Notes: generated by a model from the letters alone, not told the origin. Numbered from the stretch's first letter, positions 1 through 11,284 are shown. The stretch is 64,000 bases of DNA from Bifiguratus adelaidae (GCA_002261195.1 MVBO01000074.1:1-64000), one strand, 5' to 3'. Translations and numbers: made by a program.

Positions 1-47
1 TAACCCTAACCCTAACCCTAACCCTAACCCTAACCCTAACCCTAACC
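1..47. repeat. Telomeric repeat (CCCTAA)n, chromosome end
   Basis: Nearly eight perfect TAACCC units run from the first base, the C-rich strand of a TTAGGG telomere, so the window begins at a chromosome end. The array is short, as expected if assembly clipped it. Confidence 0.97.
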
Positions 48-65
48 AAATCCAAATCCAAATCC
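48..65. repeat. Three AAATCC hexamers next to the telomere
   Basis: The telomeric array changes directly into three exact AAATCC units and then into unique DNA. The hexamer keeps the telomere period but not its sequence, so it may be a degenerate telomere-proximal variant. Confidence 0.7.
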
Positions 66-597
66 ATGGTGTTACATGATATATCTTAAATCCTTAGCCT
101 TGGTCCTGGCCCTATAGCCAACGTCACACGAAGCGACCCGAGGGCAAAGTGCATGCGCATGCATAGTCTGCATCTAAGTTTCAGGCAATGTCAGCTACAA
201 AAATAGCCTTTGTACAAGCAAAAGAGCCAATTATGCATTTGTTGCTTTGATGCTAGCGTGACGCCGCCATCAGTGAAACGCCAGAGGAGATACACTAAAT
301 TTGCGGATACCTATGCGCATAGTGAAGCAAGACTGTCATCGAAGATTCTCGCCTTCATGCAACACGAGGAAAGAATACATTTTAGCTTTTTGTTGAGGCT
401 CTACAGGACGATTCCACCGCTTTAACTCTACATGTGTTGCCGAATCCTCGTCCTGTAGGTGAATAAGGAAGCTGGACGGCTGAATGCAAACATGCGTGAG
501 CCATACGCTTCATGGCATGGCAAAACACCGAGCTTGCCATCATGAGCATCCCTACTTTATAAAACAAGCAGCCCGTGCTTCCTTTAACCCATACGCC
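66..597. other. Subtelomeric non-coding stretch with TATA box
   Basis: I see no convincing gene between the telomere and the first secreted-protein gene. A TATAAAA motif at 558-564 lies 34 nt before that gene's ATG and is its likely core promoter. Confidence 0.6.
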
Positions 598-1422
598 ATG
601 CGCTTCGTATATCTGACTAGCCTTGTCCTTTTGGTGTCGATTACCATTCAAGCTGCCATCCCTCCTCAAAGCTCAGTAGACGCTGACTTCGATATCGATG
701 ACCTGTCCACACAGAACCAATTGATGCAAGCTTCTGTCCCCCCTCAAAGCCCAATAGACGCTGCCTTCGATATCAATGATCTGTCCATACTGGACCAATT
801 GGTGCAAGCCAGAGCGACCATTGATCCAAGGGTGATCCAGCAAGTGATTCTCGCCAAGAAAATCCAGCGTGTGTTGGAAGAGGAAGCAAGCGGTACAGAG
901 TCGCCTGCCAACCAAGATAAGATCAACAAGAAGATTCTCGCTCACTTGTTGCGTGATGAAGAGATGTATCAGGTCGTTCAAGCATTGATGAAGAACAAGT
1001 CTGTGCAAGAGAGGATGCAAGGTATTCTCTTGGTGCCCAATACGGCGAGAACGCCTATTGGAGAAATGAGTTCCGAGAACGTGGCCAGATGGTTGAGCCA
1101 GGTACGCGACACGTCGGTGCCGCCATTGTCGTCTGAGGAAAAAGCCATGATTGAACGAGTGTTTGGGCAGGCCGTTCCTGAACCTACTCCAAGGAAGAGC
1201 GACTTCGAAACCTCGGACTCTAGGGACCCTGACTGGAACCCGTATCGGTCCTACGAGTACCCGTATCGGTCCTACGAGTACCCGTATCGGTCCTACGGGT
1301 ACCCGTATCGGTACTATGGGTACCCCTACCGCTACTATGGGTACCCCTACCGCTACTATGGGTACCCCTACCGGCATTACGGGTACCCGTACCCTGAGGG
1401 TGAGAGTGAGGGGTACGAGTAA
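598..1422 (+). CDS. Secreted protein with C-terminal Tyr/Pro/Arg heptad repeats
   Basis: A 274-residue open frame beginning with a clear signal peptide (MRFVYLTSLVLLVSITIQA). I chose the ATG at 598 because it starts the signal peptide and lies 34 nt after a TATA box. Right after the signal is an imperfect internal duplication of about 25 residues, each copy containing PPQS and a DLS motif. The middle is helical and charged. The C-terminus (about residues 214-263) consists of seven or so copies of a seven-residue unit YPYR(S/Y)Y(E/G), then a short acidic tail. The protein is probably extracellular or wall-associated; tyrosine-rich repeats could be cross-linked or adhesive. I do not recognise a family. 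It is the gene nearest the telomere and looks intact. Confidence 0.72.
   Translation: MRFVYLTSLVLLVSITIQAAIPPQSSVDADFDIDDLSTQNQLMQASVPPQSPIDAAFDINDLSILDQLVQARATIDPRVIQQVILAKKIQRVLEEEASGTESPANQDKINKKILAHLLRDEEMYQVVQALMKNKSVQERMQGILLVPNTARTPIGEMSSENVARWLSQVRDTSVPPLSSEEKAMIERVFGQAVPEPTPRKSDFETSDSRDPDWNPYRSYEYPYRSYEYPYRSYGYPYRYYGYPYRYYGYPYRYYGYPYRHYGYPYPEGESEGYE
1239..1394 (+). repeat. 21-bp tandem repeat inside the secreted protein gene
   Basis: About seven copies of a 21-bp unit, roughly TACCCGTATCGGTCCTACGA plus one base, encode the heptad repeat. The first copies are nearly identical; later ones shift from CGGTCC to CGCTAC, suggesting unit-by-unit amplification. Confidence 0.85.
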
Positions 1423-1467
1423 CGGGTACGTACCCGTGGGGTAAGGGTTCTCCCCCTCATGTCACCG

Positions 1468-3845
1468 TCACCCACTCGTAAGAATTTCTGCAGATTTGTC
1501 TTCAAAAAGGCTAGCATTTGTTGCATCTATCTTCACAAATGGGACCGTTTTCATCGGTTTTCCTCCTTTGCTCTGTATGTTCAACGGGAAGGCCACAACA
1601 ACTCGGAAGAACTTGCTGGGATTCGTGGTACCGATAACCTTGTTGATGTCTTTACTGTCCAATTCCTGTGTCAATTTTGCTTGCAGGAACACTACATATC
1701 TCAGATTGGTTCGCTGGCTTGGAGAAAACAGCCCCACCAAATCTAGTCCTGCCTGATTTGTGGGCAGATAGTAGGTCGATGTAGGGTTCTCCATAAAGTC
1801 CGAAAGCTCAAACTCTGGTGTCCCTACACACATCTTCACCGCAATCTCCGGTCTATACTCTACCAATTCACTGTAAGGTAGTGGCGGCGAAAATGCTGTC
1901 CTATGTTGTAGTAGCTTCGGGAGACGCGATGACAGAAATTCTTCATATAGCTTGCCGCGTGTCGTTGGTAGGTGACTCAACTCCGCCATCAGTTCGATGG
2001 CAAATTCAACGCCCCATCCGCGATCTTCGAAATAGCGCCATGCGGCGTCAACAACCAAAGGTTCGCCGACGACAGCTTGTAGTTCATCTGTACTTGAGCG
2101 AATTAGACGACCCACTCGAAGGTGAGATGATCGGCGTCAGTAGCCCTGAAAGGCTTTCCGTACATTTTAGCAACCGCCACAGCACGCCGGGTCACGAACA
2201 ACATATCGGCGTCGTTGACATTCCTTCCTCTTGTCTGATTGAACCTTGACTTCAGTCATGGTAAATGCTGAATTGACCACGATCGTCAATATACTGCTGG
2301 CGAAAATGGGCTATAGACGAAGATGTTTCCTTGAAGGTGCCTTCAAGCTATCGTTCCACAAACGAAGTTGTGATCCGGCATCTACCTACGAGCTGATGAA
2401 ACTGCTCTTCACACCTTTGGATCTTGGGAAATGGGAAGTTGAATTGCGACAGAAATGCGCATACACTTTGTGCCAATGGGAAATGTTCGGACACGACGAT
2501 GATGCGCTTCTCTGCGTCCGTCTCCATCATGCGCAAGCCCGCGAAATTCTCCACCGTCTTTAGGCTCAACGCCGAGCCACAAGGGATGACCAGAAACGGA
2601 TTGAACGAAGTTAAGTGCCGAACCAGCAGTGTGTATAGGGGGGCTGCGCCCGTGAACTCCTTCTGTTGCAGATGAAAAGGCGTGTTCTGTTTTCAATAGT
2701 TGACGAGCTTCATCCACAACTAGGGGAAATCGACGTTGACCAGAGATTTTTGCAACTTTTGAATGTACTGGATGAGGAGAATTTCAGCGTCATATGCTGA
2801 TAGTGGACGGAACATGCGAGCGACGCTCATGAAGATGTCGTCGTTCGAGGAACGGAAGAGCTGCATCATTGTCCATTCATAAGGACTGAGTTCAATTTCG
2901 GTATTTAGGAGATAACATAGGATGTAAACACGGGTTAGAACGACACGTGTCGCAAAGCGTTTAGTGTAATTGTCGTTTTCAACCACCTTCTGGGGATCGC
3001 TACATCGGGTTTTGATACTCTCAAGCATATATTGCATGTCTTTGCTACCGAATGCATGTTGTGTTCCACCAGTGGCGCAGGTGAAGTAAAAGCCAAAGTG
3101 GCGGCATAATATCTCGATGGCCGTTCTGCTCTTTCCCGAGCCAGATGCGCCTACAATCACTCCCAGTTGGTGACCTGACTCTAGAGAATTTGTGAACCCT
3201 TGGACATCAACCACACCTCCGGTACCGTTTCTGGGTAGATTGTGCATGAGCAAAGATGGCTTCCCTAACAGACGCGGTATGTTGAGAGAGCTGATCGCGC
3301 GATATTCGGAATGTTGAGGATTTGGTTCATAGCGAGGAAGGAGGAAGCGACGAGAGTCAAATTGTCGTAGACGCTCAAAGCTACTTGCTAGGAATTCCCC
3401 TACTTCTTGCAAGATAATGTCCTGATGTTCTTCGTCAATGCTCCAACGAGGCTCCGTAGCTGGGGGACCTGTAGCTGGGACGACTACTGTGTTTGAAAGC
3501 ACACATAAGTAAGCCTACCGGTTCCTTAGCGTATCTCACCACTCACCTGCACTTGTACAGTCCACGACCAAGTGAATGGCTCTTTTGTCGGGCTGCTTAG
3601 TGAAGTAGTCAGAAAGAAGACCAAGGTCACCCGGCAACGAAGTCTTCCACTCGCTATTTGTAACCCTCCTTCCACCCTTTAGTTCCTGTAGAATTGCCTT
3701 GCTTTCATTTGGCGATAGACTTGCTTTATATACGTCCAATTTGTCGAGACGAATGTCTTGGAAATGTAGATTACTTCGTGTGCATTCCTGCTGGACAGCT
3801 ACCCTGAGCTTCCAAACGTTGGCAGTTGAGGAAAGGGTAATGTTG
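1468..3845 (-). pseudogene. Decayed Crinkler (CRN)-type effector gene, NTPase plus nuclease-like tail
   Basis: Read on the minus strand, the N-terminal part resembles the ubiquitin-like CRN header, ending in a DKLDVYKASL-type segment around 3720-3735. An intron (about 3491-3545) joins it to a P-loop NTPase region with Walker A GASGSGKS near 3130 and a Walker B-like VVDEAR at about 2700-2717. The C-terminal 215-residue block has a D-x(n)-QxK arrangement (DLVGLF then LQAKL) resembling a PD-(D/E)XK nuclease, as in CRN/RHS-type effectors. The frame changes at about 2650 and again near 2116-2130, and no start exon exists before the header, so the copy looks inactive. CRN proteins are known from oomycetes and early-diverging fungi as modular, presumably secreted host-directed proteins. 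Family assignment is good; the exact domain borders are inferred. Confidence 0.72.
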
Positions 3846-3859
3846 AATTCGCTGACATA

Positions 3860-4676
3860 CTAGAAGCTTGTCAGTTGCTTGCAGCGGGTTTCCTTTGTCC
3901 CTCCAGGTTTTATGGAACTGAGCCAGATAGCAATGTCATTGCGACCCTTGTCAATTACATGTGACGATCAGATTTATCATTTGACAGCCGAGGTCGCAAA
4001 TCTGCGTGCAGCTATCCGCTCCAGTTCAATTACTAAAGATCGTGAGATCTTGTCCTCTGCGTATGCCATTGAAGGGAAGCTTAAAATGTGGGAGACCACG
4101 CTTCCTGCCCCCTGGTGTTATAAGACTGTTCGACTCACAAAGAGTGAACCAATCGTGTCTACTCGGTGGGGTGCAATCCGTCCATATGGTGGTTGCTATC
4201 ATGTCTATCAAGGCATGACAATAACAGATGGTTGGGCTTGGTATCGCATCAACCGCATCCTTGTCAGCGAGATTATTCTCAACTGTCTGCGCCGCCTCTA
4301 TATAGATAGGACTACAGCAGGACATTTGCTTGATCAGTGCCGGAAGCGTCAGAGCACAATGCATGATGTGGCGGCCGACATTTGTGCTACCACACCATAT
4401 GTCTTCGGCATACTTGAATCGGAGCAAACAGAATTCGTGCCAGGGATTTTAGGCGGTTACATGCTTCTATTACCGCTTATCACCGCGGGTTCTGTTGTGA
4501 GACGAACGCATCCTCTCCGACAATATGCTATTAAATGCCTTCAAGTAATAGCTCATGATATGGGGATCGGACACGCCAAGGCAGACATTACTGCTTTGAA
4601 AAGCTCGGAAGGCATGACGGACTGGCTAGATGATCTTGATGAAGAAAGTACTGTGAATGACAATATTAATAATTAA
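3860..4676 (+). pseudogene. Zn2Cys6-type transcription factor, C-terminal fragment
   Basis: The open frame matches the C-terminal half of fungal-specific transcription factors: a helical region with WAWYRINRILVSEIILN and a late LRQYAIKCLQVIAHDMG segment, ending in an acidic tail. The N-terminal Cys6 zinc cluster and linker are absent. The frame has no upstream ATG; the first ATG is at 3912. It begins just where the oppositely oriented Crinkler relic loses its first exon, so a rearrangement probably truncated both. If expressed it would lack DNA binding. Assignment rests on overall pattern recognition. Confidence 0.6.
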
Positions 4677-4839
4677 GGTGACACGGTAAAGAAACGAATT
4701 TCTTCAGCGCGCACCCCTGCTTGCCTTGCATCTATTACGGCTAGTGACGCTAGAAGTTGATATGCGAGCCCTATATTATCCATATCTATAACCTCTAGCT
4801 AAGGATTGGATAGTTTCTGCAGTCCTTCTCTCTCCACCA

Positions 4840-5151
4840 TCCCACAATCGGTCTCAAGCTCAATTCTCAGCTTGATCTCCTCCTTAACAAAGACAAGGAA
4901 GAACCCTGCGACACAAAGCCAATCCCCACATACCATACCAATTTGAGCGCCTCGTTAAAGGTCTCAATCACCCGAGTTTTGGTATCGCTGAACGAGTTGA
5001 CGAAACTACTACTGGCATGACCGTATGCCTGGCCTCCCCCAAGCAATGCTCTTGTAACAGCATCACTGATATTATCTAAATAGTTGTCAAACTGGTTGTC
5101 GAAGATAATTCTCGGAATATTGATGCCCCAGACATGGCCAAAGCTGCGCAT
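4840..5151 (-). pseudogene. MFS transporter (DHA2-like), C-terminal fragment
   Basis: The minus-strand frame reads like the last loop and final membrane helix of a 14-TM drug/siderophore MFS transporter: RSFGHVWGINIPRIIF, then ALKLVWYVGIGF. Downstream the natural continuation (VKEEIKLRIELETDCG) is in another frame, so there is a frameshift near 4895-4905. All earlier helices are missing; the fragment stops where the pogo-like element begins, which suggests the element or an associated rearrangement cut the gene. Confidence 0.5.
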
Positions 5152-5189
5152 AACTGAGAGCGTTGACGTTGCTGTGGCGGTATCCAGGG

Positions 5190-5765
5190 CTGGGAGTAGT
5201 ACGTATCATTCAGTATATACTGAACTGTATTCTTTATCCATCAATAACTGCGGCTGCAAAAGCATCTCATGTGCCTCCAAGAACCTTGATGACACGTGTC
5301 AAAGGCACACCTGCTCGCAAAGAATCAACAGCAAATTGTCGCAAATTGACAGATACTGAAGAATCTACACTATCAACATGGATTCTAGATATAGATCAAA
5401 GTGGCATGCCTCAACGAATATGAACTGTACGCTATCTAGTGCGATTACTATTTTCTGCACGGTTATCTCAATCACAAGCTCCTACCCCGATTAGCGAGAA
5501 ATGGGTGAACCGGTTTATCAAGCGGCATGAAGAGCTTTGCTCTAAATATAACCGAAAATATGATTACCAGCGTGCCAAATGAGAAAGTCCAGAGCTTAAC
5601 AAGAATTGGTTCAAGCTCGTCCATAATACTATTGAAAAATATGGCATCCTCGAGCAAGACATCTATCATATAGATGAAACTGGCTTCCAAATGGGTGTAA
5701 TATTAATTGCGAAGGTTGTATGTGGCTCGGAACCTATGAAGATATGTAAGGAAGAGAAGGACCGT
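5190..5765 (+). mobile_element. Degenerate pogo/Fot1-like DNA transposon (CENP-B-type transposase)
   Basis: Fragments of one transposase lie in order: an HTH-psq-like start (YPSITAAAKASHVPPRTLM), a HTH_CENPB-like segment near 5500-5580, and a DDE_1 start with HIDETGFQMG near 5670-5700. The frame is interrupted several times, including a TGA at about 5578-5580 where related elements usually have cysteine. The catalytic core beyond the first aspartate is missing. The remnant sits between the MFS and GMC fragments. Confidence 0.68.
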
Positions 5766-5837
5766 AGGGCCCAAGGTCAATAGAGCATCCATCAATAATA
5801 ACCCAATAAGGATATAAGTAGAAAATAGTATATCAAG

Positions 5838-6044
5838 TTAAGCGAGTACAATTGCGACTTGTACCCCTTCCCCCTCCCCTGTAGCAGCGTTACATTCTGG
5901 TGACGCCTTTGTCTGTTGTCGGCCAATCTTTCTGGTTGCAGACCTGTCAGCCCACACACAATGTACTTTCAACACGAGGTATGCCAGCAAGCGATATATA
6001 ACAACGACGGCAGCCAAAATTGCAAGATATTCTCGCCCAGACAT
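5838..6044 (-). pseudogene. Possible C-terminal tail of an ABCG-type transporter
   Basis: A 68-residue frame contains one strongly hydrophobic segment (GREYLAILAAVVVIYRLLAY) followed by a basic, low-complexity tail. This resembles the last membrane helix of fungal ABC-2/ABCG transporters. No other part of such a protein is present. Chance hydrophobic frame is the main alternative. Confidence 0.25.
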
Positions 6045-6279
6045 CCCAAGCGAGCTTCACCGATATGCAAATCCGGACATGACTAGTTACGGTACACAAG
6101 GGTGAGCGCAACAAAGACCATAGGTTATTGCATTCTAAAGGATCTTTCAGCTTACTCCCAGTGAGTCTCCCCTCGGAATTGGAATCTGAGGGTGAAATAG
6201 TATTCGAAGCAGCGTAAGAATTGGGCGTAAGTTTTCATTGCGACTTACCAGCCAAGTCTAAGCAAGCTTCCTAGCATCC

Positions 6280-7624
6280 AACCAATCTTGATCACAATTC
6301 AGGAAATCCAATCGGAATGTCCTTGGCAACAGTATCATCAGGCGATGGACTACGCTTTATAAGCGCGTCGGCATATCTTGCAGACAAGAAGCTTGAGAAT
6401 CTTACAATTTGGACAAACACAAGAGTCGCGAGAGTTATCCTAGAGGGAAAGACAGCCGTAGGTGTTGAAACCACCAGCGGTTTGAAAGGTAGGTAATTGG
6501 TACGACATTGATGTTAGCTGAACAATCAATTTAGGCATGGCAAAGCGCGAAGTCATTTTGTGCGCAGGTGCCGTCGATACACCAAAGCTACTCCTGCTCT
6601 CCGGTATTGGGCCTCTTGAGGAGCTGAAAAAGCATGACATTGAGGTGAAGCACCAGCTTGAAGGTGTGGGCAAGAACCTTCAGGATCATTGTGGCGTCTT
6701 TCTCGCCGAGCACATGGGACCAAAGTTCTCCTCTCGCCTGGGAACCATAATGTCCGACCAGAGAATGAACGCTGCGCGAGAACAATGGACGAAGGAGAAG
6801 ACTGGTCCCTTGGTAACTCAGTATGCTTCTGTGTGTATGGGGTTTGTCAGAGAGCCCAAGGTGTTTGAAAGTGAGGAATTCAAAAGTTTGCATCCCAACG
6901 TCCAAGGATATCTTCGCGATTCCACAGTACCAAGCTTCGAGATTATTGCGGTATGTCTGTCGAGGTTAATTTGTCATCACTAATGTCTTCTTCAAATAGG
7001 ACGGACCACTTGTACCTCCAACTTACGTGTTCTCTGATTGCGACGATGGTTTCCTGAGTATAGCTGTTGTAAACATGAACCCTCAATCTCGCGGTTCGAT
7101 CAATCTACAGTCCAGTGATCCAGAGATGCCACCGCTGATTGATTTTGCATTCATGACTTATCCTTATGACCGCCATATATTGATCGAAGGTGTTCGACAC
7201 GCAATGCAATTTGTCAAGACAAGGACGATTTCCAAGTATTGGAAGTCCTCTATCAATGTACCCAAGGGCGAGCAAGAACAAGATATTTGGGTACGCATAT
7301 TGGTCACAGTGCGAGCGTGAATCTAATTTGCAATGACAGGCCTTCATAAAGGACAACTTGACGCCTATCTGGCACGCAAATGGTAGCGTGATAATGGGCA
7401 AAGCGAGTGACAAGTGGGCTTGCGTTGACTCAGACTTGTGCATTCTTGGCCTCCAAAATATTCGCGTGGCAGATTTGAGTGTCTGTCCTCTCACGCCTAA
7501 GTCAGTCGCGCAAACAATTCCATCTGGCGAAATCACAGTGAACTCGTACTTCATCAGCTTTACGACGAATTCACCACAGTATTTGTTGACTTCTATTTTA
7601 GAAAATTTCGTGAGGGGACAATAA
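6280..7624 (+). pseudogene. GMC oxidoreductase, 5'-truncated
   Basis: Four exon-like blocks (about 6280-6487, 6534-6951, 7000-7290, 7340-7624), separated by introns of about 45-50 nt with GT-AG borders, encode the middle and end of a GMC flavoenzyme (glucose/choline/aryl-alcohol oxidase family). Hallmarks are GNPIGMS, the second GMC signature ([16 protein letters not shown]), GVGKNLQDH and the C-terminal CVDSDLCILGLQNIRVADLS. The N-terminal FAD-binding GxGxxG domain is missing, with stop codons immediately upstream, and the last 40 residues diverge from the usual HTQ-containing end. It cannot bind FAD normally, so I call it a pseudogene fragment. Confidence 0.72.
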
Positions 7625-9022
7625 TTCAGGTTGAAACGAGATAACGGATACGAACAACCCAAAAACATGGTCAGACATCTATTTAGGCAGTAGTAGAGAC
7701 TTGCGTGCACGGGTCATTGCAAAGGCTAGTGAGGAGTCTACGCAAAAGTTCATCCGTAGAATAGGTTCTCTCGGGAGCGTATGATGTAGTTTGACGAAGC
7801 AAGTTGCAATTGTTCTGATTAACGGACAATGGCAATGGTACGACAGGAATAAAGCAAGTCAAAGCCTCCCTTTCTAGGTTAATTATGTACGTTGCCATGT
7901 GGTGTCAGTTTAATTTAACCATGGAACAATGGAACATTCTCCATCAAGATCTGATAGCAGCCATATCAATTGGTCTCCACACTGGAATTTGATGTATCTA
8001 TGTCGGGAAGACGGGCACTGTGAAAGTGCATTCACTGCGCCGATATGCGAAGAGGAGCAGGGAATATGAAAGGGCTGAGGAAAGCTGTGATAAGTTCATA
8101 CACACTGAAATGTGTACAGTCCCCCCGTTAAGACCAGCTCGTGGCGCCAAGATTCCCCCAAGAATTCACTGCTGTTCATTGCATGGGGTTAACGTATAGC
8201 CGTGAAGAGCTTCTAGTGAAATGCAACGTAGCTCTGTGAAGTCACGTGGAGGATTGAACAGATGCCATTCCAGATGCAACAGAAAATTCCGCAGTATGGT
8301 GGCTGTGAGGTCAACTCTGTTCTTATTGCGAAGACAAGTTACGGTAGAATCAACCAGCGGATGGAGACATTGCCGGAAAATCTTTAGGATGACTGAATGG
8401 TAAAATCGGCTGATTTGAATGTTGTCTTGGCAATATCTCTTTAACGTACAGACATCGGGACCAGTGGGATCTTTCCGTATACATTTTCATTAATGGGATT
8501 GATATCTGTGGCTTAGAAGACAAGATACAAACAGGGTCCTTTCCGGTTACCGAGCGGCCGCACCTAAGACTGTTTTGGCACCTAAGTAAGAAATAAGCGT
8601 TAATGTTATTATTGTCACGGTTGGATACGGTCTGACTATGTTCAACTTCCGCCCTCCGCTTACCATAATATGTTGTTCTGCTCTGTATACATGACTATAC
8701 TCATAGAATATCCAGATAGATCCAAATTCGGCAGCACTGGACAGGTCTGTAGAAGGCCCGCATTTGCCCGACAATGTAACAGCATTGTTCCAAGTGTTTC
8801 CGCGCTCTTTGGTAGTACCCGTCCGTCATTTGGGCGAGTACCAGCCATGTATTTGGGCGCAAAATAGTCCACGTGTTGATTTTATTTGTTGTGGGCGAAT
8901 GCCGAAGTACGTCAGTATAAGCACCCCTACACGATGTATTTTGCCGTCATGCGGCATTGCCAAGTATTTCGGGCCTGGAAGCAATATAAAAGTTCAACTA
9001 GCAACCTCGGTGACTTTATACA
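7625..9022. other. Intergenic stretch, no gene recognised
   Basis: Only short shadow frames are present and none resembles a family. A TATAAAA box at 8985-8991, 32 nt before the next ATG, is the probable promoter of the acid phosphatase gene. Confidence 0.55.
8985..8991 (+). promoter_or_regulatory. TATA box of the acid phosphatase gene
   Basis: TATAAAA lies 32 bp before the ATG at 9023, the spacing seen for other TATA-driven genes in this window. Confidence 0.6.
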
Positions 9023-10786
9023 ATGAAGACCACTTTTGTTGTTGCAGCCGCATTGGCATTGAGTGCCGTCAGCTCCGCTGCTCCTGCGCAAGTTAAGCGT
9101 TGGGATACGAGCTCATCTGACGTCTGGGACTCACTCCGAGGAAAGGCATGTAAGTTTGACAAAAGTTTTACCTACATTAACACCTTGAATTTCCATTGTT
9201 AGATCAAGCATGTTGTTTATCTCATGATGGAAAATCACTCTTTCGATAACATTGCTGGAGCCTGGACCTTCCGCGATGATATCGACAACTTGGTTGGCAA
9301 GACTTTCTGTAACAACTACACCAACCCCAACTGGACTGTTTGGAACGAGCCTCTTTCGATCTGCGCTGCTCCTTATGAACAAGAAGTCCCATTAAACGAT
9401 CCTGATCACAACTTTGCTGGAACAAGCTATGAAATCTATCAAACTTGGTATCCCACCAACGAATCTGTTCCTACTATGGGTGGATTCGTTGACCGTGAGG
9501 CATTCAACCATAACTATACTCCTGGAGATGCTGCATACGTCATTAAGTATTTCACTGAAGAAAAGACGCAATTTCTCGCGACCATTGCGCAAAACTATGC
9601 TATATTCGATGGATACGTAAGTTCTGCCGCGCACGTTCTCACAGCTGTTCCAATCTCACATTTTTGAAATAGCATGCCGAGCATCCTGGACCCACTAATC
9701 CCAATCGACAATTTGCTACCTCCGGTTCTACCTGTGGCTTCGTGGACGACACCACCCAATCCGCTGGTTTCTGGAACAATGTCACTGGAACCAGCTGCAC
9801 CAAATCCATCTTTGAGCTCTTGAGTGAGAAGAACATTAGCTGGAAGAATGTAAGACATGCTTTGTTCAATGATTCGACGGTCGCTGACAGGATACTCATC
9901 CTTAGTACTATGAAACCGACATTATCGATGCCTACATGTACCAGGTGAGACAAATCACAGCACTGACATATCGCGTCATAGGCTAGTACTGACATAAGTA
10001 CGTAGTGGGTTCAAGAGAATGCCATGGACAAGCTTGTGCACGCCTCCGAGTTCTACAGCGACCTTGCTAACGGTACTTTGCCAACCTTCTCTTATATCAA
10101 CCCAGAGTGCTGCACAGTTGACTCCATGCATCCTATTAGCAACATGGCGGCTGGAGAGCTGTTGATCAAGCATGTATATGACGCCATTAGAAACTCACCA
10201 TACTGGGACAGCACGTAAGAAAAGCAATGGAAACTCGGATCCATCATCCTGACGTTACATTTAACAGTTTGTTCATCCTCAACTTTGACGAGCACGGTGG
10301 CTTCGCCGATCATGTTCCTCCTCCGACCAATATTCCGGCACCTGGTGACGGTATCAACTTCGCTGGAATGTCTGATGGACACAATGTCACCTATGACTTT
10401 ACCCGTCTCGGTGTTCGGTAGGTTTATACGTATTGCTGTCTATACACTGATCTAACGTTGTTTACCTCAGAGTTCCAGCCTTCTTGATCTCTCGTTGGAT
10501 TCCAGCCAACACGCTCATCCATGACGAGGGTACAATGTACGCAGAGAATTCTGCCTACACGCATTCATCGTTCCTTCACTTCTTGCAACAACTCTGGGAC
10601 CTCGGTGAATTCAACGAACGTGTCGCTTGGGCCAAGACCTTTGAGTATGTTTTTGCCGACGAGCCCCGTACGGATACTATCACACACCTTCCTCAGCCAA
10701 TTTGGTATGGAGGCTCTAGCGCAGTACAGCCCCAGCCTTTCTACGAGTTGAACCAAGATTATCCATACTACGCAAACCACCCCTAA
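9023..10786 (+). CDS. Secreted acid phosphatase / phosphoesterase (PF04185)
   Basis: Seven exons: 9023-9145, 9203-9616, 9673-9849, 9906-9944, 10006-10214, 10268-10417, 10471-10786. A signal peptide (MKTTFVVAAALALSAVSSA) is followed by the phosphoesterase motifs KHVVYLMMENHSFDN (metal site and nucleophile region), HAEHPGPTNPNRQF, and a late LNFDEHGGFADH. This family includes fungal acid phosphatases and phosphatidylglycerol/phosphatidylcholine-type phospholipases C; the substrate cannot be fixed from sequence. The enzyme is probably secreted for phosphate scavenging. All exons join in frame without a stop. The first intron must use a GC donor (AAG then GCATGT), because the nearby GTAAGT is in the wrong phase. 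Exon 4 is only 39 nt. Confidence 0.85.
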
Positions 10787-11284
10787 GCCAAGTTTTGTAA
10801 CGAACACAAAACGGTCAATTAGCACCATATATGTGAACAGATCTGTTACAAATAGACAATCACAAGTATCTTGCCAATATGCACTCGCCCCACGGCGACG
10901 AGTCGTTTAAAGTTTGGCGGGAGCTGGGTTAGGTTTCCGAGGATACCCCTCGTGGAAATCGGCAATGGGTTCGGGAGTATATTGAAACATTTTCAGCGGG
11001 CCACCCAAGTGTCTTCTAAGAGTACGTAGCTGAGCCAATGCACCATATATTCAAAAAGGCTTGCATTGTTCGTGTAAGTGGGGATGAACATTTGGCGCAG
11101 AGGAGCGTATTGAAGGTGGTCTAACGCCTTACCGGTAAGTGCCCAAACCGAGCGCCTTGATGGATTAGAGGATTGGTTGTAAAATTGTTGTCTTGATGAC
11201 TCCAGTGTTACCCGCCAGGGTTATTGTGTTCCCCATTCTGGTGTATTGATAGGTTGTGGAGGATGCACCCTTCTTTAGAAGGTA
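10787..11284. other. Intergenic stretch after the acid phosphatase
   Basis: No gene recognised. The 3' end of the F-box relic may extend into it, but no frame continues convincingly. Confidence 0.45.

Noticed and set aside
673..1377. Long minus-strand frame opposite the secreted protein gene
   Set aside because: It is the antisense image of the 21-bp repeat; its sequence is a mirror of the repeats (VPIV-type units) with no independent support.
1818..2249. Plus-strand open frame across the Crinkler relic
   Set aside because: Opposite strand of better-supported CRN sequence; no domain or signal.
5150..5760. Repeat-induced point mutation as the cause of the TGA codons
   Set aside because: The TGG to TGA change would correspond to C to T in a CpC rather than CpA context, and most inactivating changes here are frameshifts, so RIP is not supported.
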